A stretch of 64,000 nt of DNA from an uncultured Bacteroidia bacterium. Its GTDB lineage: Bacteria > Bacteroidota > Bacteroidia > Bacteroidales > F082. Below the pieces are notes generated by a model, which saw nothing but the letters and a program-made list of their open reading frames with translations, did not search any database and had not been told where the DNA came from. The stretch is from contig CADADR010000007.1 of NCBI GenBank assembly GCA_902786745.1, positions 16,282 through 80,281 of the forward strand. The letters run 5' to 3'. How positions within the stretch are numbered: position 1 is the stretch's first letter; the number at the start of each line of letters is the position of its first letter. Shown in pieces: positions 57,442 to 64,000 of the stretch. Both the position numbers and the translations under genes were made by a program.

Positions 57442-59970
57442 ATGAAAGTTTTACGCTATTTTTTGATCATTTTGGCCACCGTAATCAGTGGCAACATTTT
57501 TGCTCAGAAGAGCCAACAAGAGCTACAACAACTCATGCAGCAACGCAATGAGTATTATTTCACTTTCAGCCTGAATGGCAACGACGACCTCAAGACCATC
57601 GCCCAAACCATCTCGGTCGACCGCGTCGATGGCAATGTAGTCACGGCATACGCCAACAACAACGACTTTGCCCGTTTTATCGAACTCGGCTATGACGTCA
57701 CACTTCAGACGCCTCCTTCGCTGCTCGAGAAAGTAGCCATGTGGGACGGTAGCAACCGTGCCGAATACGACTGGGACAGTTATCCCACCTATAGCGCCTA
57801 CGAAGAGATGATGTTCGCTTTCCAGACCAACCACCCCGATAAATGCGAGATCATCACCCTTGGCACCCTGCCCAGCGGCCGTAAGATCATGCTAGCCCAC
57901 ATCAACAACGGCACTGCCGACGGCAAACCGAAGTTCCTCTACACCTCCACCATCCACGGCGACGAGGTCATCGGCTGGATCATGATGCTCCGTTTCATCG
58001 ACTACCTGCTGGAGAACCCCAACGAGCCTGAGGTGCAGAACATCCTCGAAAACGTCGACCTCTACATCGGTCCCAACGCCAACCCCGACGGCACCTACCA
58101 CGGCGGCAACAACAACGTGAACGGCGCCACCCGCGAAAACGCCAATGGCATCGACATGAACCGCAACTACGCTGACCCGCATGGCGGTCCGCACCCCGAT
58201 GGACACGAATACCAAACCGAGACCTTATGGTTCATGCAACTTGCCGAAGACATCCCCTTCGTGATGGGCGCCAACTACCACGGCGGTGCAGAGGTGATGA
58301 ACTATCCTTGGGACAACACCTACACGCTCCATGCCGACGACGCTTGGTACCAACTCATCAGCCACGAATATGCCGACGAATGCCATAAAGTCAACCCGAA
58401 CTACATGACCGACTACAATAACGGCATCACCAACGGTGCGCAATGGTACATGATCGGCGGCGGTCGTCAGGACTACATGAACGGCTATGCCCAGTGCCGC
58501 GAGCTGACCATCGAATGCGGCCCCAAGCTCCCGAATGCGAACACGCTTCCCAGCTATTGGAACTACAACAAAGCCTCACTCTTCCTTTTCGTCAACCAAT
58601 GCCTCTACGGCATCCATGGTGTGGTGACCGACTCCATCACTGGCGAGCCGCTTGAAGCCACCATCACCATTAGTGGCCACGACGACCAATACTCCATTGT
58701 GGAGAGCCATATGCCTGTCGGCGACTTCCACCGCCCCATCAAAGGTGGCAACTGGACCGTCATCGTCAGCAAGGACGGTTACTGTCCTAAGATGATCGAC
58801 GTCAACGTAGGCGACTACGAGACCGTCAACCTCGACGTGAAGCTTGTCCCCGGCAGCTGCCTGTTGCCCAACTTCAACGCCTCGACCACTCAGGTGGCCC
58901 TCGGCGGCAGCGTCAACTTCACCGACGGCTCGTTTGGCGACATTGTCTCATGGAGCTGGACCTTCGAAGGCGGCAACCCTGCCACCTCAACGCAGCAAAA
59001 CCCCAATGGCATCGTTTACAATGAAGCCGGCGACTACGACGTCACTTTGACCATCACCGACGCCGATGGCAACAGCGAGACCTTGACCCGCGAGGCCTAT
59101 ATCCAAGTGCGTGAGTCATACAACATGCAGAATGGCACTATTGAGACCTGCAACGCCATGTTCTACGACAACGGCGGTCCCGGCAACAACTACGGCAACA
59201 ACAAAGACTACACCTTGACCTTCATGCCAGCCATCGAAGGCAATATGATCCGCGTCAACTTTGCCGAGTTCAACACAGAGTCAGGCTATGACTACCTATA
59301 CATCTACGACGGCAACTCCACCAACGCCACTTTGATTGGTCGCTACGACGGAGCCAACAATCCCGGCGAGGTGACAGCCACCAACGAAGAAGGTGCCCTC
59401 ACCTTCCGTTTCACCTCCGACCAAGGTGTCACAGCCCTTGGTTGGGTCGCCACGGTCAGCTGCGTGGGAGACTACGAGCCCCTCATGCTTGAAGTCACCG
59501 CCGAGCCGGAGCTCATCAACGAAGGCGAGACGAGTCAACTCAACGTAACCGTCACTGGTGGCGACGGCAACTACACCTACACCTGGGAGCCTGCCGAGAC
59601 CCTCAGCAACCCCAACATCGCCAACCCCGTAGCCACTCCTACCGAGCCCGAGACCATCTACAAAGTCGTAGTGACTGACGGACAAGGTAGCAGCGAATCG
59701 GGCGAAGTCACCGTCAGCATCAGAGACTGGTCGCTGACGGAAGACGGCTTCCTGCCCCATGTCTACCCCAACCCGACTAAGGGCAACTTCACCATAGATA
59801 TGCGCGGAGCATACAGCTACGCCCTGTGCAATGGCGTCGGACAGCAGCTCCTTTCGGGCAAAGCCGAAGGCAAGGCCAACATCGAAGCCGCGTTGGCCCC
59901 GGGCGTGTATTTCCTCCAGATAATTTGCGAAGACGGAATTAAGACTGAGAAACTCGTCATCGAAAAATAA
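57442..59970 (+). CDS. Secreted M14 zinc carboxypeptidase with T9SS sorting domain
   Basis: 842 residues. Signal peptide 1-21 (ends IFAQ). M14 catalytic domain ~110-400: STIHGDEVIG (H-x-x-E zinc pair), NGIDMNRNYADP, ANYHGGAEV (third zinc His) and CRELTIECGPK (catalytic Glu). Then a carboxypeptidase-regulatory-like domain (~400-470), a PKD domain (~475-555), a CUB-like domain (~565-680), a second PKD-like domain and a C-terminal T9SS type A sorting domain (VYPNPTKGNFTIDM ... APGVYFLQI). It would be exported by Sec then T9SS and act on peptides at the cell surface or outside. Confidence 0.93.
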   Translation: MKVLRYFLIILATVISGNIFAQKSQQELQQLMQQRNEYYFTFSLNGNDDLKTIAQTISVDRVDGNVVTAYANNNDFARFIELGYDVTLQTPPSLLEKVAMWDGSNRAEYDWDSYPTYSAYEEMMFAFQTNHPDKCEIITLGTLPSGRKIMLAHINNGTADGKPKFLYTSTIHGDEVIGWIMMLRFIDYLLENPNEPEVQNILENVDLYIGPNANPDGTYHGGNNNVNGATRENANGIDMNRNYADPHGGPHPDGHEYQTETLWFMQLAEDIPFVMGANYHGGAEVMNYPWDNTYTLHADDAWYQLISHEYADECHKVNPNYMTDYNNGITNGAQWYMIGGGRQDYMNGYAQCRELTIECGPKLPNANTLPSYWNYNKASLFLFVNQCLYGIHGVVTDSITGEPLEATITISGHDDQYSIVESHMPVGDFHRPIKGGNWTVIVSKDGYCPKMIDVNVGDYETVNLDVKLVPGSCLLPNFNASTTQVALGGSVNFTDGSFGDIVSWSWTFEGGNPATSTQQNPNGIVYNEAGDYDVTLTITDADGNSETLTREAYIQVRESYNMQNGTIETCNAMFYDNGGPGNNYGNNKDYTLTFMPAIEGNMIRVNFAEFNTESGYDYLYIYDGNSTNATLIGRYDGANNPGEVTATNEEGALTFRFTSDQGVTALGWVATVSCVGDYEPLMLEVTAEPELINEGETSQLNVTVTGGDGNYTYTWEPAETLSNPNIANPVATPTEPETIYKVVVTDGQGSSESGEVTVSIRDWSLTEDGFLPHVYPNPTKGNFTIDMRGAYSYALCNGVGQQLLSGKAEGKANIEAALAPGVYFLQIICEDGIKTEKLVIEK

Positions 59971-60005
59971 TAGAGAAAAACCCTCGTTAATAACATAAAA
60001 ATGAG

Positions 60006-60013
60006 TAATTTTG
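60006..60013 (+). promoter_or_regulatory. Promoter -7 box directly before bamD
   Basis: TAATTTTG, 7 bases before the ATG at 60021; the expected leader is only ~4 bases. Confidence 0.5.
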
Positions 60014-60020
60014 CAGCCCG

Positions 60021-60818
60021 ATGAAAAATAGACGTTTGATATTGGCTTTATTGGCTCTCGTGACGCTGGCTTCGTGCAACGACTTCAACCGTTTGGTCAA
60101 AAGTACCGACAACGAGATGAAGTACGAAGTGGCCATGGACTATTATGACCGTGGCGACTACAACCACGCCCTGCAGCTGTTTGACCTGCTGCAAGCCTCG
60201 TTCCGCAACACGCCCAAGGGCGAAGCCATCACCTATCGGACCGCATTTTGCTATTATCTTCAGGACGACTACGACATCGCGTCCTATTATTTCAACAAGT
60301 TCGTCCAGACCTATCCTTTCTCCAAACAGGCGGAGAAAGCAGCCTATATGAGCGCTTATTGCAACTACATGCTCTCGCCTGAGTCGGGCCTGGACCAGAC
60401 CAATACCGTTGACGCCATAAAGCAGCTGAAGAGCTTCGTGGAGCGCTATCCCAACAGCGACAGCCTTGACCGTGCCAACCATCTCTTGACCGACCTCAAC
60501 AACAAGTTGGAGCAAAAGGATTACAACATGTGCAGGCTGTTCTACCGTATGGAGAACTACAGCGCGGCCATCACCTCGTTTGAGAACATGCTGAAGAAGT
60601 ACCCCAACACCACGCACCGCGAGGAGATCCTGTACGACATGGCCAAGACCTATTACGACTTCGCCGAGAACAGCGTCACGGAGAAACAGCGCGAGCGTTA
60701 CGAGTCGTGCGTCGAGCAGTGCAACACGCTCTCCTACCTCTATCCCAACAGCAAGTACCTCTCGGAGACGAAAGGCATCGCCGAAAAAGCAAGAAAGAAA
60801 TTAGAAAACTTACGATAA
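60021..60818 (+). CDS. bamD: Outer membrane protein assembly factor BamD
   Basis: 265 residues. Lipoprotein signal with Cys19 (LASCN), then TPR-type helices: YDRGDYNHALQLFDLL, AAYMSAYCNYM, ENYSAAITSFENMLKKYPNT. Lipoprotein of the beta-barrel assembly machine in the periplasmic leaflet of the outer membrane. Starts the bamD-rpoZ-DUF4835-recN operon. Confidence 0.93.
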   Translation: MKNRRLILALLALVTLASCNDFNRLVKSTDNEMKYEVAMDYYDRGDYNHALQLFDLLQASFRNTPKGEAITYRTAFCYYLQDDYDIASYYFNKFVQTYPFSKQAEKAAYMSAYCNYMLSPESGLDQTNTVDAIKQLKSFVERYPNSDSLDRANHLLTDLNNKLEQKDYNMCRLFYRMENYSAAITSFENMLKKYPNTTHREEILYDMAKTYYDFAENSVTEKQRERYESCVEQCNTLSYLYPNSKYLSETKGIAEKARKKLENLR

Positions 60819-60821
60819 ACT

Positions 60822-61160
60822 ATGGATTTCAAGAAAATTAAGACCGAAACGACGGTGGTAACCCGTCAGAAAGACCAATTCTACAAAGGCACAGGTAACA
60901 TCTACGAGACCGTGGCCATCCTGTCCATCAGGGCCAACCAAATTGCCTCCGAGATGAAGGCCGAGCTCAACGAGAAGATCGAATCGTTCGCCTCAGCCAC
61001 CAACGACAGCCTGGAAGAAGTGTTCGAGAACAAGGAACAGATCGAAATCGCCAAGTTCTACGAGCGTCTGCCCAAGCCCACGCTGATTGCCATCCACGAA
61101 TTCCTTCACGACCAGATCTACTTCCGCAACCCCGCCAAGGAGAACCAGGAAGCCTTCTGA
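60822..61160 (+). CDS. rpoZ: RNA polymerase omega subunit (Bacteroidota type)
   Basis: 112 residues. Contains TGNIYETVAILSIRANQIASEM, the omega/Rpb6 helix that clamps the beta' subunit, in the form seen in Bacteroidota omega proteins. Gene order after bamD is conserved in the phylum. 3 bases from bamD. Confidence 0.88.
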   Translation: MDFKKIKTETTVVTRQKDQFYKGTGNIYETVAILSIRANQIASEMKAELNEKIESFASATNDSLEEVFENKEQIEIAKFYERLPKPTLIAIHEFLHDQIYFRNPAKENQEAF

Positions 61161-61187
61161 TAGATGACACAAAGAAAGGGAGAAGTC

Positions 61188-62105
61188 ATGAAAAGATTCA
61201 TTGCCACACTACTCATCGTCATCAGCAGCCTGCTGACCATGCACACCTTGCAGGCCCAAGAGCTGAACTGCGAAGTGCGCGTCAATTCCAACAAGGTGGA
61301 AGGCAGCGACAAGAGCATCTACCAAAACCTGCAGACCTCCCTTTACGAGTTCATCAACAACACGAAATTCACCGAGATCAACTTCAGGCAGGCCGAGAAG
61401 ATCGAGTGCTCGATGCTGGTTGACGTCCTCAGCAGGGAAGGCGACTTCTTCACTGCCGAGATCAGTCTGGCCTTGCGCCGTCCCGTCTACAAGTCGAACT
61501 ACAGCACGCCGATGTTCAACTACATCGACAAGAAGTTCTTCTTTGAATACACCGACGGACAGACGTTGGACTTCAACCCTAATACCTACATCTCCAACAT
61601 CACCAGCACCATAGGATTCTATGTGTACCTCTTCCTCGGCCTCGACTTCGACAGCTTCTCGCCCAATGGCGGCGACCCGTTCTTCGCCGTCGCCGAGACC
61701 ATCGCCAATGCCGCGCCGCAAGAGCCCGGTTCGGACAACGGCTGGGGAACATCAGGACGCAAGAACCGCTATGCCATCATCAGCGACATCAACAACAGGA
61801 CTTACGCTCCGCTGCGTCAGTTCCTGTATGACTACCATCGTTTGGGCCTCGACGTCATGGCCGAAGACCCCACACAAGGTCGTGAGTCCATCCTGAGCAC
61901 CCTTTCCAACCTGCGGTCCATCTACGAGCGCAACTCCATGTGCTACTTCCTGCAGTTGATCGTAGAGACCAAACGCGACGAGATCATCCAAATCTTCTCG
62001 CAAGGCGACATGAAAATCCGCAACGAAGCCGCCAATATCATGAAGACCATCGACCCCTCACAGTCCTCGAGGTACGATGCCATGCTGCAAAACAACGGCA
62101 ACTAA
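61188..62105 (+). CDS. DUF4835 family exported protein (PorD-like)
   Basis: 305 residues from ATG 61188, which gives a proper signal peptide (KRFIATLLIVISSLLTMHTLQAQ) and has a GGGAGA ribosome-binding site; the earlier ATG at 61164 would place nine extra polar residues in front of it. Mature domain begins ELNCEVRVNSNKVEGSDK. DUF4835 is Bacteroidota-specific; some databases call it PorD and link it to T9SS. I cannot verify that link from sequence. Confidence 0.85.
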   Translation: MKRFIATLLIVISSLLTMHTLQAQELNCEVRVNSNKVEGSDKSIYQNLQTSLYEFINNTKFTEINFRQAEKIECSMLVDVLSREGDFFTAEISLALRRPVYKSNYSTPMFNYIDKKFFFEYTDGQTLDFNPNTYISNITSTIGFYVYLFLGLDFDSFSPNGGDPFFAVAETIANAAPQEPGSDNGWGTSGRKNRYAIISDINNRTYAPLRQFLYDYHRLGLDVMAEDPTQGRESILSTLSNLRSIYERNSMCYFLQLIVETKRDEIIQIFSQGDMKIRNEAANIMKTIDPSQSSRYDAMLQNNGN

Positions 62106-62120
62106 TAAGCCCTCCCTTTT

Positions 62121-63773
62121 ATGCTTCAGCAACTGCACATCAGTAACTACGCCTTGATTGACGAGTTGAGTGTCAGTTTCGAGCCCGGTTTCAACGTCAT
62201 CACTGGCGAGACCGGCGCGGGCAAGTCGATCCTGCTCGGGGCATTGGGTTTTGCCTTGGGCGACCGCGCCGACACCAACGTGCTTTACGACAAGGACAAG
62301 AAATGTGTGGTGGAAGCTCAGTTTGCCTTGGATGACGACACGCTTAGGCCTTTGTTTGAGGAAAACGACCTCGACTTCGAAGTCGAGTGCATCTTCCGTC
62401 GCGAGCTCAACCCGCAGAAGAAAAGCCGCGCTTTCATCAATGACACGCCTGTCGCTCTGCAGACCATGAAAGAGATAGGCTGTCAGCTGGCCGACATCCA
62501 CTCACAACACGACTCCCTCCTGCTCACCGATGCCGACTTCCAGCTCAGGCTTTTGGACGACATCGCACAAAATGGAGAAATCCTGGCCGATTATCAGACA
62601 GAATACCACAACTATAACGGTCTTAAGCGGAGGTTGAACGAGTTGAAAGAGATGGAAGACAAAAACACCGCTGAGAACGACTACCTGAAGTTCCAGCTCG
62701 AAGAACTCGACAAGGCTGGATTGAAGGAAGGTGAGTATGCTGACATCGAGCAGACCCTCAGCATGATGGAGAACGCCGAGGAAATCAAGACGCTGTTGGT
62801 CACCGCCAACAGTCTGCTTGACAACTCCGAGAATGCCATCTTAGGACAAGTCAACGAGCTGACCTCCACCCTATCGCGGCTGAGACACCTCCTGCCCGAC
62901 ACGGACAGTTTAGGAGCACGTGTGGAGAACCTTAAGGTGGAGCTGAAAGACATTGCCTACGACCTGCGCCGCAAGGAAGACGACACCCAATTCGACGAGG
63001 GACAGCTGCAAAGCCTGCAGGAGCGTTACGACCTGCTCAGCCGACTGATGATGAAACACCATGTCAATGACTTCGAGGCGCTCATCACCTTACGCGACAG
63101 CCTGAAAGAGCGGGTGAATGCCTTTGAGAATATCGACGAGGCTATCGCCAAGGCCGAAAAAGAGCTGAAAGAAAGTGAAAAACGACTTTCGCAACAGGCC
63201 AAGGTCCTCCACGACAAACGCGTCGAAGCTGCTACGGCATTTAGCGAGAAGGTCGCTGCATTGGTACGTCAGTTGGCCATGCCTTTTGCCCAATTCCAAG
63301 TCAGCGTGGAAAAGCAAGAAAACTTCGGCAACAAAGGCACCGATGCCATAGGTTTCCTCTTCTCTGCCAACAAAGGTGTCGCTCCCGACGACCTCCGTCG
63401 TGTGGCCTCAGGCGGCGAGCTCTCGCGTTTGATGCTCTCCATCAAGAGTGCGGTTTCAAGCTACAACTACATCCCTACCCTTATCTTCGATGAGATTGAC
63501 ACAGGCGTCTCGGGCGAGGTGGCGGCCAAGATCGGAGGCATCATGCAGCAGATGGGCCAATCGCTTCAGCTCATCTCCATCACCCACCTACCCCAGGTGG
63601 CCAGTAAAGCACAGCACCATTATTTCATCTACAAGGACAACGACGGCTTGCGAACGCAGTCGCACATCCGCATGCTGAACACCGCAGAGCGTGTCACCGA
63701 GATCGCCAAGATGCTCAGCAACGACCAAGTCACGCCCGAAGCCTTAAGGGCGGCAGAGGTGCTATTGAAATAA
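62121..63773 (+). CDS. recN: DNA repair protein RecN
   Basis: 550 residues, normal length. SMC-like: Walker A GETGAGKSILLGAL near residue 32, long coiled coil ~150-370 (Glu/Leu-rich), ABC signature ASGGELSRLML, and Walker B TLIFDEIDTGVSG. Acts in double-strand break repair. Last gene of the bamD operon; convergent with lpxA. Confidence 0.95.
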   Translation: MLQQLHISNYALIDELSVSFEPGFNVITGETGAGKSILLGALGFALGDRADTNVLYDKDKKCVVEAQFALDDDTLRPLFEENDLDFEVECIFRRELNPQKKSRAFINDTPVALQTMKEIGCQLADIHSQHDSLLLTDADFQLRLLDDIAQNGEILADYQTEYHNYNGLKRRLNELKEMEDKNTAENDYLKFQLEELDKAGLKEGEYADIEQTLSMMENAEEIKTLLVTANSLLDNSENAILGQVNELTSTLSRLRHLLPDTDSLGARVENLKVELKDIAYDLRRKEDDTQFDEGQLQSLQERYDLLSRLMMKHHVNDFEALITLRDSLKERVNAFENIDEAIAKAEKELKESEKRLSQQAKVLHDKRVEAATAFSEKVAALVRQLAMPFAQFQVSVEKQENFGNKGTDAIGFLFSANKGVAPDDLRRVASGGELSRLMLSIKSAVSSYNYIPTLIFDEIDTGVSGEVAAKIGGIMQQMGQSLQLISITHLPQVASKAQHHYFIYKDNDGLRTQSHIRMLNTAERVTEIAKMLSNDQVTPEALRAAEVLLK

Positions 63774-63781
63774 GGGGGAAA

Positions 63782-64000
63782 TCAATCTTCGTTTCCGATG
63801 GCGTTCTTCATCACGCCAATCTTCGAACTCTCCACAAAATCGAGGATGAAATCGCGGTCTTCCGAAGCAGGAAGGTTCTCGCGGATGTATTGCACCGACT
63901 GGGTGACATTCATACCCACGCTATAGATCACGCGATACACATCCTGGATGGCGTTGATACGCTCACGCGAGAAGCCACGACGCATCAAGCCGATGGAGTT
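63782..64000 (-). CDS. lpxA: UDP-N-acetylglucosamine acyltransferase LpxA (C-terminal part)
   Basis: The visible 72 residues (NSIGLMRRGFSRERINAIQDVYRVIYSVGMN...) are the helical C-terminal domain that follows the LpxA beta-helix. The N-terminal part is beyond the right edge. First committed step of lipid A synthesis. In many Bacteroidota it is fused downstream of lpxC; the visible part cannot show this. Confidence 0.85.
   Translation of the reverse strand, partial: NSIGLMRRGFSRERINAIQDVYRVIYSVGMNVTQSVQYIRENLPASEDRDFILDFVESSKIGVMKNAIGNED

Overview
The window looks like a piece of a Bacteroidota chromosome, most likely order Bacteroidales. The signs are promoter -7 boxes of the TAnnTTTG type, a PorX-type response regulator, a secreted peptidase with a type IX secretion (T9SS) sorting domain, the gene order bamD - rpoZ (Bacteroidota-type omega) - DUF4835 - recN, and a FucP-type fucose permease. 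No rRNA, tRNA, CRISPR array or intact transposase was seen.

Layout. 1-2.2 kb: the start of a Wza-like export lipoprotein gene (cut by the window edge), then an L-fucose mutarotase and the fucose permease FucP. 2.2-6.7 kb: two copies of a ~165-bp palindromic repeat, a GxxExxY gene, a nucleotidyltransferase/GHMP-kinase fusion, a four-helix-bundle gene bracketed by inverted repeats, then fcl and gmd (GDP-L-fucose). 6.7-10.7 kb: an accessory patch with an ATPase, a lipoprotein and a broken second copy of part of it, a SatD-like/DUF3307 pair, and a small overlapping gene pair. 10.7-44 kb: a large, visibly AT-richer surface-polysaccharide locus, all on the minus strand, with many genes overlapping by 4-14 bp. 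Read in the direction of transcription it runs: Wzm/Wzt ABC exporter; a DegT aminotransferase; two ATP-grasp ligases; an epimerase and a GT-B protein; a pseudaminic-acid block (pseB, pseC, pseF, tandem GNAT, pseI); a glycosyltransferase; an MBOAT/SGNH O-acylation pair; more glycosyltransferases and acyltransferases; a wecE/wecD-like pair; more glycosyltransferases and a polytopic membrane protein; CapA; a PaaK-like ligase; a polysaccharide deacetylase; an acyltransferase; and a DUF354 protein. It ends in a UDP-GlcNAc 2-epimerase remnant. 44-47 kb (GC-richer, same strand): a sugar transferase with an unusual N-terminal half, a PorR/WbpE aminotransferase and a WbpD acetyltransferase. 47-64 kb: core genes, including a LutA-like protein, aroA, aroB, tsaE, porX, an HD hydrolase, a thioesterase, an MBL hydrolase, dapA, an M14 peptidase, bamD, rpoZ, DUF4835, recN and the end of lpxA.

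How it fits together. The locus can supply GDP-fucose, CMP-pseudaminic acid (with PseG not seen), probably TDP-Fuc4NAc and the last steps to UDP-GlcNAc3NAcA. It can assemble and decorate a glycan and export it by Wzm/Wzt. WbpE/PorR and WbpD next to Wzm/Wzt, in a genome with PorX and T9SS cargo, suggest the A-LPS type of polysaccharide that anchors T9SS proteins in Porphyromonas.

The most unusual signal lies between and inside the genes. Several families of palindromic repeats sit in spacers, overlap gene ends, bracket small orphan genes (GIY-YIG, four-helix bundle, GxxExxY), and in one case are inserted in frame inside aroA. The SatD-like gene keeps class III nucleotide-cyclase motifs, sits beside a membrane protein, and has repeated operator-like boxes upstream. 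That makes it the best candidate here for an uncharacterised signalling module.
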